Assembly: GCF_001020205.1 (NCBI RefSeq)
Contig: NZ_CP011663.1
Span: 1,922,001 to 1,986,000 of the forward strand
DNA length: 64,000 nt
From: Clostridium sporogenes
GTDB taxonomy: Bacteria > Bacillota > Clostridia > Clostridiales > Clostridiaceae
Reading direction: 5' to 3'
Made by a program: the position numbers and the translations under genes. The notes under the pieces are model-generated. The model worked only from the letters and a program-made list of their open reading frames with translations. It ran no database searches and had not been told where the DNA came from. The first letter of the stretch is position 1. Every line of letters begins with the position of its first letter. Shown here piece after piece: positions 7,860 to 16,002 of the stretch.

Positions 7860-9542
7860 TTGGAAGACTTGTTAACAGTAAGAGATTTATCTGTTTATTA
7901 TGAAAATGAAAAGTTATATAAAGCAGTAGATAATGTTTCCTTTACATTAAAAACAGGAGAAAACATAGGAGTTATCGGAGAATCTGGTAGCGGTAAAACA
8001 TCTATAGCTATGGCTATAATGGGACTTTTAAAAGCAAATTCTAAAGTACAGGGTGAGATTATATACAAAGATAAAAATATACTTAAGTTAAAAGATGAAG
8101 AAAAAGATGGATATAGATGGGATAAAATAGCTCTAGTTTTTCAAAATAGTTTAGAAGTATTAAATCCAGTTTTAAATATAAAGGAACAAATATTAGAAAC
8201 TATTTATAAGCATTCACATATTGATAGAAAAGAAGCTTTAAATAAAGTAAAAAATCTATTGAAAATGATAAGATTAAGTGAAGATATAGGAGAAGAATAT
8301 GCTCATAATTTATCCGGGGGAATGAGACAAAAAGTTCTTATAGCTATGGCATTAGCTTGTGATCCAGAAGTTTTAATAGTAGATGAACCTACTAGTGCTT
8401 TAGATAACATAAGTAAAAATGAAGTAATAAAGCTTTTAAAAGCATTGCAAAATAAAAATAATATGACAATGATAGTAATATCTCATGATTTATATGTTAT
8501 AGATAAATTAACAACGAAATTAGAGGTTATGTATAAGGGAAACCTATTGGAAGAGGGATATACAAAGGAAATAATAAATAATCCTATGCATACTTATACT
8601 AGAGGTATAATAAATTCTTCTATAGAAATAAATCCTTTTGGAGATTTATGGGGAATACCTAATGAGGAAGCTTCGGAAGAAAAAGGATGCGCTTTTTATG
8701 GTAGATGTGTTCAAAGAGGTATTTTGTGTAGAGAAAAAAAGCCTAACCTATCTGAAATATCAGATAGGAGAAAGATATGCTGTAATAAAGGTGGAATAGT
8801 AAATTTACTTACAGCACATTCATTAAAAAAGATTTATAGAACTAAATATAAAAAAGTTTCCGCGGTAAATTATTGTGATATAAACATAAGAAGTGGTGAA
8901 ATAGTATCTTTAATAGGTGGATCTGGTTCTGGTAAAAGTACTTTAGCAAACATACTATCTGGAATATTAAAGCCAGATGAAGGTCAGGTATATTTTAATG
9001 ATGAAAAGTTAGAAGGTAATAAATTTACTTCAAGAAAATTTGGTATACAAATTATATTCCAAGATCCTATGTCTGCTATCAATAATTCCTTTACTATAAT
9101 GGAGGCTATAAGAGAACCTTTGGATATAATAAAAGATGGATCAGTTGAAGAGCGAAATAATAAAGCTTTACAAGTTTTAAAGAAGGTACAATTATCTACA
9201 GAAAAATCCTTTGTAAATAAAAAATGTAATGAATTAAGTGGAGGGCAAAGACAAAGGGTATCAATAGCAAGGGCACTTATAATGGAACCTACTCTTTTAA
9301 TAGCAGATGAAATAAGTTCTATGTTAGATCCATCCACTAAGGCTAATATATTAAGACTATTAAAGCAATTGCAAAACGTAAATGGATTTTCTATGCTTTA
9401 TATAACCCATGATATAAATTTAGCTAAGAAAATTTCAGATAAAATATTAGTTATGAATAAGGGCGAAATTGTAGAAGCTGGTTCCGTTTTGGAGGTTTTA
9501 AATAATCCTAAAAATATTTGTACTAAAAGATTAATATGTTAA
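7860..9542 (+). CDS. fused double ABC ATPase of the peptide/nickel importer (DppD-DppF fusion)
   Basis: One polypeptide of 560 residues contains two complete nucleotide-binding domains. The first has Walker A GESGSGKTS (about residue 42), signature LSGGMRQK and Walker B VLIVDEPTSALD. A Cys-rich oligopeptide-type C-terminal extension follows near residues 265-300 (CAFYGRCVQRGILC). The second has GGSGSGKST, LSGGQRQR and LLIADEISSMLD. In most systems these are separate DppD and DppF proteins. An in-frame TTG at 7845 lies ahead of the ribosome-binding site GGAGGG, so the TTG at 7860, eight bases after that site, is chosen. The second Walker B ends in EIS instead of EPTS, still keeping the catalytic Glu. 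It closes the operon. Confidence 0.92.
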   Translation: MEDLLTVRDLSVYYENEKLYKAVDNVSFTLKTGENIGVIGESGSGKTSIAMAIMGLLKANSKVQGEIIYKDKNILKLKDEEKDGYRWDKIALVFQNSLEVLNPVLNIKEQILETIYKHSHIDRKEALNKVKNLLKMIRLSEDIGEEYAHNLSGGMRQKVLIAMALACDPEVLIVDEPTSALDNISKNEVIKLLKALQNKNNMTMIVISHDLYVIDKLTTKLEVMYKGNLLEEGYTKEIINNPMHTYTRGIINSSIEINPFGDLWGIPNEEASEEKGCAFYGRCVQRGILCREKKPNLSEISDRRKICCNKGGIVNLLTAHSLKKIYRTKYKKVSAVNYCDINIRSGEIVSLIGGSGSGKSTLANILSGILKPDEGQVYFNDEKLEGNKFTSRKFGIQIIFQDPMSAINNSFTIMEAIREPLDIIKDGSVEERNNKALQVLKKVQLSTEKSFVNKKCNELSGGQRQRVSIARALIMEPTLLIADEISSMLDPSTKANILRLLKQLQNVNGFSMLYITHDINLAKKISDKILVMNKGEIVEAGSVLEVLNNPKNICTKRLIC

Positions 9543-9749
9543 TTTTATGTAATTGTTAAAGTTACACTGATTCTTTGTTTTTTCACACCCCTATTTATTG
9601 AATGTTTTCAATATGTAGCAACTTATTAGGGAAATGCAAGAACTGTTGACATAAATGACACAAAATTAAATACATTAAGTGGCGTGTTTGGATATATATT
9701 CTATTATGAGATTTTAAAGAAAGTTACTACTCTTTTATTAGAGTACTAA
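9543..9749 (+). pseudogene. VanZ-family relic with a nonsense codon
   Basis: Directly after the ATPase stop, the same frame reads a hydrophobic segment (VKVTLILCFFTPLFIECFQY), then an amber stop at 9627-9629, then GNARTVDINDTKLNTLSGVFGY and a hydrophilic end at 9749. The pattern IE..QY...RT.DINDT.LNTLSG.FGY is that of the last membrane segments of VanZ-like proteins, which in enterococci give low-level teicoplanin resistance and elsewhere have unknown roles. The N-terminal two thirds and any start codon are absent, and no ribosome-binding site is present. It is a truncated and nonsense-mutated relic; a VanZ assignment from about 65 residues is by motif recognition. Confidence 0.65.
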
Positions 9750-9785
9750 GAAGGTGGAAAACTATCATTGTTATCAATAAATTCT

Positions 9786-9813
9786 AAGGGATACTAAATA
9801 GCTTGTATCCCTT
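9786..9813. terminator. hairpin downstream of the exonuclease gene
   Basis: A 9-base-pair stem AAGGGATAC / GTATCCCTT with a 10-base loop sits between the VanZ relic and the convergent exonuclease gene. The run of T is poor, so terminator function is tentative. Confidence 0.45.
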
Positions 9814-9852
9814 AAAAATTGAGTCTAGGGTTACTTGCAATATACAAGTTAA

Positions 9853-10440
9853 CTAAGAGTATCCTAATTTTTTTGCTCTATAATAACAAGATACAAGGGC
9901 CGCTACATCATATCTAGCATCATGAAATCCAACATCATCACAATTAAAAAGTTTTTTAGCTCCCTTTAGAACTACTTTTTTATCTATGTTTAAAAAATCA
10001 ATAGTTTCTTCTAGTCTAGGTTTTTTTAGCTTACCCGTTCTAGTGGTTGCTTTAACAATAGGTTTAAAATATTCCATGGTACAAAAGAATTCTTTAGGAA
10101 TCCAATTTATATCATCTAATCTATTAAATTCAGCAGTAACAAATTTCCTATCAAAATTAACATTATGAGCTATAAATATTCCATCCTTTAAATCAAAGCT
10201 AATTTCTGAAGCTAAATCTTTAAATTTTTTACCATTAGATAAAATTTTTAATTTTTCTACACTAAAACCATGAATAGCTTCCGCAGACTCTTCAATATAA
10301 TCTACATCAAAAAAGAAGTTTTTAGAAAAGGAAACCCTTTCCTCTCCCTTTGAGTTTATATCACAAACACAATAAGTAAGTTGTATAATTTCACCAGGTT
10401 CTAAACCTGTAGTTTCTGTATCTATAAAAATTTTTTTCAT
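9853..10440 (-). CDS. DnaQ-like 3'-5' exonuclease
   Basis: The protein (195 residues from the chosen start) belongs to the DEDDh exonuclease fold. Seen: Exo I motif IDTETTGLEPG with the catalytic Asp and Glu, Exo II IAHNVNFDRKFV around residue 95, and Exo III HDARYDVAAL near the end, with the His five residues before the Asp. It would trim DNA or RNA 3' ends; it is short and free-standing, not fused to DinG or PolC. An upstream in-frame ATG at 10458 falls on the ribosome-binding site (GAAGGAGA), so the ATG at 10440 is the likely start. It has no operon partner. Whether it proofreads replication or acts in repair or RNA turnover is not decidable. Confidence 0.88.
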   Translation of the reverse strand: MKKIFIDTETTGLEPGEIIQLTYCVCDINSKGEERVSFSKNFFFDVDYIEESAEAIHGFSVEKLKILSNGKKFKDLASEISFDLKDGIFIAHNVNFDRKFVTAEFNRLDDINWIPKEFFCTMEYFKPIVKATTRTGKLKKPRLEETIDFLNIDKKVVLKGAKKLFNCDDVGFHDARYDVAALVSCYYRAKKLGYS

Positions 10441-10650
10441 AAAGCAAATCTCCTTCATACATAAGTCTGTAACTTAAATAGTTATAAATATTATATAATT
10501 AAACTTTACTTAATTATATAATATATGAATTTCCCAATAAAGTCTAAAATTAATCTCAATTTATAATAAAAAGTTAATAAAATCATAAGTAATTTGTAAC
10601 TATATTTATACTTTTTTATACTTGGATATGTAGTATAATATATGATGATA

Positions 10651-10695
10651 ATATAAATCTATCCTATTTATGAAATTAACAGTATAGATTTATAT
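10651..10695. promoter_or_regulatory. 12-bp perfect inverted repeat in the leader of the DUF1002 gene
   Basis: Arms ATATAAATCTAT (10651-10662) and ATAGATTTATAT (10684-10695) are separated by 21 bases and lie between a TATAAT-like box (10634 region) and the ribosome-binding site of the 10731 gene. It could be an mRNA hairpin or an operator. Confidence 0.45.
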
Positions 10696-10730
10696 ATCAC
10701 TACACATAAAGTATAAAGGAGACTGAAAAT

Positions 10731-11681
10731 ATGAAATGTAAAACAGTGATTAGTAAATTATTAGTTTTAGTGTTTACTTTTTCTTTAATAATATCTGCTT
10801 CTTCAGCTAATAAAGTTTATGCAGATGCTTTTAAAGTTGTCACATTAGGGGCAGATTTAACTAATGAACAAAAGGAAGAAATGCTTAAATATTTTGGAGT
10901 AACTAGAAAAGAAGCTAATGTAATGGAAGTTAACAAAGAAGAGGAAGATAAGTATTTAGCTGGAGTGGCTACAAGAAAACAAATAGGAACCAAATCTATA
11001 TCTTGTGCCTATGTGGAACCTACAGACAAAGGTGGATTAAACATATCTACCCATAATATATATTGGGTTACTGAGAGTATGATTAGAAATGCTTTAATAA
11101 CAGCAGGAGTAGAAAATGCCAATGTTAAAGTAGGATCACCTTTTAACGTATCTGGTACAGCGGCTCTTACAGGTATATTGAAGGGCTTTGAAAGTAGTAA
11201 AGGCGGTAAAAAAATAGATGAAGAGAAGAAGAAAGTAGCCAACGAAGAAATGGTGGTTACTGGTAACCTAGGAGAAAAAATAGGACAAGATGAAGCAGCT
11301 AACTTAATAAATGAAGTTAAAAAAGAAGTCGTTAAAGAAAAACCAAAAACAGAAAAAGAAATAAAAAATATAGTAAAAGATGCAACTAATAAGTATGACT
11401 ATAAATTAAGTGATGAAGACATGCAAAAAATAACAGCTTTAATGGATAAGATAAATGGATTAGATTTAGATTTTAAACAAATAAAAGATCAGCTAAATCA
11501 GGTTAGCAATAAATTAAAAGACGTTGTAACGAGTGAAGAAGCAAAAGGTTTCTTTGGAAAGATATGGAAAGGGATTAGGGATTTCTTCGATAATATTTTT
11601 GGTACTGATAAAGAAGAAAAAACTACATCTTTTAACTTAACAAAAGTTGGAGATATAAATTACAATAATTTAAGAATATAA
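10731..11681 (+). CDS. secreted DUF1002-family protein (YpuA-like)
   Basis: The 316-residue protein has a clear signal peptide (MKCKTVISKLLVLVFTFSLI..., likely cut after VYA or near residue 32) and then a DUF1002 domain: TLGADLTNEQKEEMLKYFGV, ATRKQIGTKSISCAYVEPT, and the block on ALITAGVENANVKVGSPFNVSGTAALTGI. The Bacillus relative YpuA is a predicted exported protein of unknown function. The second half (about 160-316) is Lys/Glu-rich and predicted helical, ending in an amphipathic FFGKIWKGIRDFFDNIFG segment that might touch membrane. AAAGGAGA precedes the ATG. A shared hairpin terminator follows. Confidence 0.88.
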   Translation: MKCKTVISKLLVLVFTFSLIISASSANKVYADAFKVVTLGADLTNEQKEEMLKYFGVTRKEANVMEVNKEEEDKYLAGVATRKQIGTKSISCAYVEPTDKGGLNISTHNIYWVTESMIRNALITAGVENANVKVGSPFNVSGTAALTGILKGFESSKGGKKIDEEKKKVANEEMVVTGNLGEKIGQDEAANLINEVKKEVVKEKPKTEKEIKNIVKDATNKYDYKLSDEDMQKITALMDKINGLDLDFKQIKDQLNQVSNKLKDVVTSEEAKGFFGKIWKGIRDFFDNIFGTDKEEKTTSFNLTKVGDINYNNLRI

Positions 11682-11757
11682 TTTATTTGTAATTTAAAAA
11701 TATATATAAAATATACAAGTTAAATTTTTAGATTATTTTTATTTTGTAAAATTATAA

Positions 11758-11787
11758 AACAGCCTCTATAAGTGAATAGGGGCTGTT
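11758..11787. terminator. bidirectional terminator between DUF1002 gene and arsR-like gene
   Basis: AACAGCCTCTAT pairs with ATAGGGGCTGTT (one G-U pair). It is AT-flanked on both sides and lies between convergent genes. Confidence 0.7.
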
Positions 11788-11812
11788 AATATTTAAAGTG
11801 TATTTAAAAAAT

Positions 11813-12073
11813 TTATTTTAAATTTTCAATCATAGATATAATATCTAAGATTTTATTATTGGTAATACTATAATAAGTCCACATACCTTCTTTTCTAGCT
11901 TTTAAAATTTCTGCATCTTTTAATATTCTAAGATGTTGAGATAGGTTAGATTGAGTAAACTCTACATCTTCGCTTAATTTACAAACACAAAGCTCGCCAT
12001 GAGATAATTTTTTTATTATTTTTAATCTTATAGGGTGAGCTAATGCCTTAAGAACTTTAACTTCTTTTTCCAT
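11813..12073 (-). CDS. ArsR/SmtB-family metal-responsive repressor
   Basis: An 86-residue winged-helix protein of ArsR type: ALAHPIRLKIIKKLSHGELCVCKL, then the recognition helix QSNLSQHLRILKDAEILKARKEG and the wing WTYYSI. The ELCVC motif (two Cys, residues 28-32) is the alpha-3 metal site of arsenite/cadmium sensors, so a thiol-binding metal or metalloid ligand is likely. In such proteins metal binding releases DNA. A perfect 9-base inverted repeat with a 4-base spacer (12115-12136) lies about 40 bases upstream and is probably its operator. It is divergent from a methyltransferase gene. No arsenic transporter or arsenate reductase is nearby, so the inducer is open. Confidence 0.88.
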   Translation of the reverse strand: MEKEVKVLKALAHPIRLKIIKKLSHGELCVCKLSEDVEFTQSNLSQHLRILKDAEILKARKEGMWTYYSITNNKILDIISMIENLK

Positions 12074-12114
12074 ATGAACCTCCTACTAATATTAACCTAA
12101 AATCATAACCATAT

Positions 12115-12136
12115 AAGTAACATGGTAATGTTACTT
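12115..12136. promoter_or_regulatory. candidate ArsR operator
   Basis: AAGTAACAT-GGTA-ATGTTACTT is a perfect 22-base inverted repeat in the intergenic region shared by the ArsR-type gene and the divergent methyltransferase. Position and symmetry fit a dimeric ArsR repressor. Confidence 0.65.
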
Positions 12137-12272
12137 AGCATTTTTGTCAATGATATCCTATATGTAATAGCCAATAATTTCAAATTAATAATTAAATTAG
12201 CAATAAAAAAGATTCTAGGAATTATTTGATAGTTATAAAAAAGTATAATTTTTTTATAGAAAGGGGTACACT

Positions 12273-12908
12273 ATGAAAAATTTAACAAATAAATTTTATG
12301 GACAATTTAGAAGACCTAAAGGAATAATAGGTAAATTTATTGCAAAAAGTATGAATAAAGAACACTTTGAAGTAACTACTTGGGGACTAGAGAAATTGAA
12401 AGCAAGAGAAGAGGACGTTGTATTAGATATAGGCTGTGGAGGAGGAAGAACTGTAAATAGACTTTCTAATAAAGTTACAAAAGGCAAGGTTTTTGGTATG
12501 GATTATTCCTTGGATTGTGTGAATTTTTCTAAAAAATATAACAAGGATTTAATAGAAAAGGATAAAGTAGAGATTATCCATGGTAGTGTAGATAGAATGC
12601 CCTTTGAAGATAATAAATTTCATAATATAACTGCAGTGGAAACTACATATTTTTGGCCAAACCTATTGGATAGTTTTAAAGAGGTAAGAAGAGTATTAAA
12701 ACCTTCAGGAAAGTTTATTATAGTAAATGCTAGCTATACTAGCGAGAAATTTAAAGAAAGGAATGAGGAATATCTAAGAAAAGTACCAGGTATGAAAATA
12801 TACAGTGTAGATTATATAAAAAGCTTATTAGAAAAAGCAGGTTATAAGAATATACGCATAGAAACTTTAGAAGAGAAAAATTGGTTATGTGTTATAGGAG
12901 AAAAATAG
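12273..12908 (+). CDS. class I SAM-dependent methyltransferase (UbiE/MenG-like fold)
   Basis: The 211-residue protein carries the SAM-binding motif I VVLDIGCGGGRTVNRLS (about residues 49-65), an acidic loop GMDYSLDCV (motif II), the SVDRMPFEDNKFHNITAVET post-motif region and RRVLKPSGKFIIVN (motif III). The substrate is unknown; it lacks the C-terminal cysteine set of arsenite methyltransferase ArsM. It lies divergent from an ArsR repressor with a palindromic operator between them, so it could be co-regulated by the same metal signal. AGAAAGGGG precedes the ATG. A strong 15-base-pair terminator follows. Confidence 0.86.
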   Translation: MKNLTNKFYGQFRRPKGIIGKFIAKSMNKEHFEVTTWGLEKLKAREEDVVLDIGCGGGRTVNRLSNKVTKGKVFGMDYSLDCVNFSKKYNKDLIEKDKVEIIHGSVDRMPFEDNKFHNITAVETTYFWPNLLDSFKEVRRVLKPSGKFIIVNASYTSEKFKERNEEYLRKVPGMKIYSVDYIKSLLEKAGYKNIRIETLEEKNWLCVIGEK

Positions 12909-12945
12909 GATAAACTATTTCATATTATCTAGAATATTAAAAAAC

Positions 12946-12986
12946 AATGTTGAAGCCCCTCTATTCACATAAGGGGCTTCAACATT
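12946..12986 (+). terminator. terminator of the methyltransferase gene
   Basis: A perfect 15-base-pair stem (AATGTTGAAGCCCCT and its complement) with an 11-base loop, unusually GC-rich for this DNA. Confidence 0.75.
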
Positions 12987-13003
12987 ATGAGTAAATATTT
13001 TTA

Positions 13004-13050
13004 TTAATTTTCACAATTTAAATTTTAATAATTTATAATGTGAAAATTAA
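13004..13050. terminator. hairpin downstream of hsp18
   Basis: TTAATTTTCACA (13004-13015) and TGTGAAAATTAA (13039-13050) form a perfect 12-base-pair stem about 30 bases after the hsp18 stop on the minus strand. Confidence 0.55.
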
Positions 13051-13079
13051 GAATTAATTATCAAATGTAGAATGAACTT

Positions 13080-13520
13080 TTAGTGAATATCAATTCTTTT
13101 TTCATTAGAATTTTCTTTATCTAATTTAGGTAAATTAATTTTTAGAACACCATCCTTAAAGGAAGCATCTATATTATTTTCATCTATATTATTTATATAG
13201 AAACTTCTATTGAATTCTCCATAATATCTTTCTTGTCTAACAAAATTTTCTTTTTTGTTTTCTATAGAAGAATCTCTTTTTGCACTAATTGTAAGGTAAT
13301 TATTTTGAAATTTTACTGTTATGTCTTCTTTCTTTACACCAGGTAAATCTGCTTCTACTAAATAATCTTCATCAGTTTCTTTTAAATCTACTTTAAAGTT
13401 GCCCTGTAAATTGTTCATTAGTGAAAAGAACTCATCATTAAAGAAATTATTGAAAAATGGTGAAAAGAATTCATCTTTTTTATTTAAATTATTTTTCCTA
13501 AAAGGTATCATATCAAACAT
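13080..13520 (-). CDS. hsp18: small heat shock protein Hsp20/alpha-crystallin family
   Basis: The 146-residue protein is the size of clostridial Hsp18. The alpha-crystallin domain spans about residues 42-135: VDLKETDEDYLVEADLPGVKKEDITVKFQNNYLTISA, then the RQERYYGEFNRSFYI loop and the closing GVLKINLPK. The N-terminus is Phe- and Asn-rich, as usual for the oligomerising arm. It holds unfolding proteins in an ATP-independent way. AAGGAGGAG precedes the ATG. About 55 bases upstream lies a tandem AGTCAAA-N3-AGTCAAA, a CtsR-type box, so class III heat-shock control is likely; no CIRCE element is visible. Confidence 0.94.
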   Translation of the reverse strand: MFDMIPFRKNNLNKKDEFFSPFFNNFFNDEFFSLMNNLQGNFKVDLKETDEDYLVEADLPGVKKEDITVKFQNNYLTISAKRDSSIENKKENFVRQERYYGEFNRSFYINNIDENNIDASFKDGVLKINLPKLDKENSNEKRIDIH

Positions 13521-13573
13521 TCTTTAACTCCTCCTTATTAATATTATTAACGTTACATATATAATAAAACAAA

Positions 13574-13590
13574 AGTCAAAGAAAGTCAAA
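13574..13590. promoter_or_regulatory. CtsR-type heptad repeat upstream of hsp18
   Basis: AGTCAAA-GAA-AGTCAAA matches the directly repeated CtsR operator (consensus RGTCAAA N3 RGTCAAA). It lies in the hsp18 promoter region; CtsR would repress at normal temperature. Confidence 0.72.
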
Positions 13591-13737
13591 GTATAAAAAA
13601 TAAAGCTTTAATAATGTAAATTATAAAAAGTTATGGAATTTGTGTTTAAATTTTTAAAATAAAAATTTTTCAATATAAATTGACAATTTTGAAATAATTT
13701 CAATGTAAATAGTAATTAAAAATCTACATTAAAAAAT

Positions 13738-13772
13738 TATTATTGACAATAATAGAATAAAAGTACTAATAT
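13738..13772 (+). promoter_or_regulatory. promoter and overlapping palindrome of the MFS gene
   Basis: TTGACA (13743-13748) and TAATAT (13767-13772) are 18 bases apart. The -35 box is embedded in a perfect palindrome TATTATTG-A-CAATAATA (13738-13754), a likely site for the TetR-type regulator encoded downstream. Confidence 0.6.
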
Positions 13773-13835
13773 TAATGCAGAAACTAAAAAAACTATTTAA
13801 GTTTCTAAAGTGAATTTTTATATAAGAGGTGTGTT

Positions 13836-15035
13836 ATGAAAAAGAATGTATTTTCAAAAAAAGAATTAATGTTTATATGTACACTAGGATTTGCTTTAGG
13901 TATGAGGCAAATGGCTATGACAATGGTTGTGCCATTTATATCTGTTTATAGTAAAACTTTGACTTACAGTACTCCCGTATTGGCTGGGATAGCATTAGGT
14001 GTATTTGGTCTTATGCAAGCTTTTTTTCAGATACCTTTTGGTGTTTTAAGTGATAAGTTTGGAAATAAAAAAGTTATTCTAATAGGACTTATGCAGGTGA
14101 TTATAGGATTATTATTAGCTTATTTTGCAAAAAACATTTATTTATTAATAATTGCTAGAGCTTTGCAAGGAAGTGGTGCTATAATTGCAGTAGGTTATTC
14201 TTGGATTTCTAGTAATGTGTATTATGATAGGCGAACAAGGGCTATAAGTATAGTTGGAATTATATTAGGTTTTGCAGCTACAGCTTCCTTTGCTTTAGGA
14301 CCTATAATACATAAATATGTATCTGTAAATAACATGTTTTTATATTGTGCTTTGTTAATATTACTTAGTTGGATTATAATATTGGTATTTTTAAAAGAGA
14401 AAGAATCTTATAAAGAGAAATTTTACGATGAAAAAGAAAGCAATTATAAGAGAGAATGTTTTGAAAATAATATTGATACTAAAGAAGTATTTCATATTTT
14501 ATTAAGAAATAATGTATTTGTAAAATTAAATATAGCAGGATTTTTTAATAATTTTATAATGGCAGCAATCTTTTTTGCTATACCACAGTATTTAGAAAAT
14601 ATTACGGGCATTGATGGTATGTGGAAAATATTCATGCCTTCAGTACTTATAGCAATAGCTTTTATGGCATGGTCTGTAAGATTTTCAGAAAAGGGATATG
14701 GAATAAAATTAATAATTATATCTTTTGCTATTACTGCTTTAGGAATGATTTTTTATTTTAATAAAAGTTCATTTACATTTATATTAGTAGGAACCATATT
14801 ATTTATGACAGGATATATATGTATATGTACATTAGTACCATCCCTTGCCAATGAAATAGCAGAGGAAAGCTATAGGGGGACAGCTAATGGTATAGTTAAT
14901 AGTTTTCAATATATAGGGTCTTTTGTGGGCTCAATTATCATGGCAGCTCTATGGGTAAATTATGAAAAAATAGCATTTATTTTACTTATAATAGTTTGTA
15001 TTCTAGGGATAATTATGCTTAAATGTTGTAATTAG
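13836..15035 (+). CDS. MFS transporter (drug-efflux-like)
   Basis: This 399-residue protein has about twelve hydrophobic segments and the major-facilitator motif A between segments 2 and 3 (GVLSDKFGNKKVILIG, residues 70-85). The GALQGSG-like RALQGSGAIIAVGYSWIS stretch near residue 110 fits the drug/H+ antiporter class; segments 5-6 carry GPIIHKYV. A central hydrophilic loop (about 188-215) separates the two six-helix halves. The adjacent TetR gene on the same strand and the palindrome over the promoter suggest an inducible efflux unit. The substrate cannot be deduced. A ribosome-binding site AGAGGTG precedes the ATG. Confidence 0.88.
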   Translation: MKKNVFSKKELMFICTLGFALGMRQMAMTMVVPFISVYSKTLTYSTPVLAGIALGVFGLMQAFFQIPFGVLSDKFGNKKVILIGLMQVIIGLLLAYFAKNIYLLIIARALQGSGAIIAVGYSWISSNVYYDRRTRAISIVGIILGFAATASFALGPIIHKYVSVNNMFLYCALLILLSWIIILVFLKEKESYKEKFYDEKESNYKRECFENNIDTKEVFHILLRNNVFVKLNIAGFFNNFIMAAIFFAIPQYLENITGIDGMWKIFMPSVLIAIAFMAWSVRFSEKGYGIKLIIISFAITALGMIFYFNKSSFTFILVGTILFMTGYICICTLVPSLANEIAEESYRGTANGIVNSFQYIGSFVGSIIMAALWVNYEKIAFILLIIVCILGIIMLKCCN

Positions 15036-15178
15036 AGGAATATTATTGTTTTTAGGCACTATAGCGTAAAATGAAAAATTTTATTAATAGATGTATAACA
15101 TAAAGAAAAAATACTTAATTAAAAACTTCTAGTATGCAAAATAAATGGTATAACATTTACATAAAGGAGAATAAAATA

Positions 15179-15733
15179 ATGAAAGAAAAAATATTAGATA
15201 TAGCCTCTAAAAATATAGAATTATATGGATTGAAAAAATTTACTATGGACAATATATCTAAGGATCTTGAAATAAGTAAAAAAACTATATACAAATATTT
15301 TAAGAGTAAGGATGAGCTAATAAGTCAATATTTTGAGGAAATAATAGGAAGTGACAAAGAAAGTACTTTAGAATTATTAAAAGAGAAAATACCTTTGGAT
15401 AAAAAATTGTATCATATAATTTATTCTTATCATAAATATAAATTACCAGTAAGGATTTTAGATGAGGCTTACAAATTTTATCCTGAAGAATTTAAAAAAA
15501 TTCAAGAATTTAAAAATTTTAAAGTAGATTTAGTAAAAAAAGTTTTAAATGAAAGTAAAAAACAAGGGGGAATAGGAAAAAATATAAATATAGACATAGT
15601 AAGTTTAATTTTGGAAAATATTAGTGATGTATTTCTAGATTATAAATTTTTAACTAATAATAATATTACTATGAAAAAAGCTATGGAAGATTTAATGAAT
15701 ATATTATTGAATGGTATTTTGAAAGAAAAGTAA
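15179..15733 (+). CDS. TetR/AcrR-family transcriptional regulator
   Basis: The protein (184 residues) has the N-terminal TetR helix-turn-helix: MKEKILDIASKNIELYGLKKFTMDNISKDLEISKKTIYKYFKSKDEL (residues 1-47 region). The C-terminal ligand domain is divergent, as normal. An in-frame ATG at 15134 lies upstream, but the ribosome-binding site AAAGGAGA (15162 region) favours the ATG at 15179. It lies 143 bases after the MFS gene; the most likely target is the 8-base-arm palindrome over the MFS promoter. The downstream inverted-repeat element may end the transcript. Confidence 0.88.
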   Translation: MKEKILDIASKNIELYGLKKFTMDNISKDLEISKKTIYKYFKSKDELISQYFEEIIGSDKESTLELLKEKIPLDKKLYHIIYSYHKYKLPVRILDEAYKFYPEEFKKIQEFKNFKVDLVKKVLNESKKQGGIGKNINIDIVSLILENISDVFLDYKFLTNNNITMKKAMEDLMNILLNGILKEK

Positions 15734-15751
15734 ATACATAAAATTAAGTAT

Positions 15752-15804
15752 AAAAGGGGCTGTCTAAAAATTAAAGCTAATCCTATTTTGAGACATTCCC
15801 TTTT
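15752..15804. repeat. imperfect inverted-repeat element, copy B (may act as terminator)
   Basis: AAAAGGGGCTGTCT and AGACATTCCCTTTT are near-perfect reverse complements (2 mismatches in 14) 20 bases after the TetR stop, followed by TTTTATATTTTT. Terminal sequences resemble the elements at 3582 and 35201. Confidence 0.6.
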
Positions 15805-15890
15805 ATATTTTTATATTCAAGAAGTTTGTTAAAATCCTATAAATATGATTAACTGTAAAAACTATCTAATTATATAGCGTTTTTTAGTAA

Positions 15891-15921
15891 AATGCTTATA
15901 TGTTTTTTTTGAATGCTTATA
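15891..15921. promoter_or_regulatory. direct repeat AATGCTTATA upstream of fruR
   Basis: AATGCTTATA occurs at 15891-15900 and again at 15912-15921, exactly 21 bases apart, that is two helical turns. It is a plausible operator for the DeoR-type regulator encoded directly downstream. Confidence 0.5.
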
Positions 15922-16002
15922 AGTTATTTTGAATGAATTTAAATGAAAATGATTGATTTTGATTTAAAATAGGCGTATTATAAATATAAGGAAGGGATGA
16001 AA

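Noticed and set aside
9630..9749. 39-codon free-standing frame
   Set aside because: Has no start codon or site; read with the upstream frame it is part of the VanZ relic.
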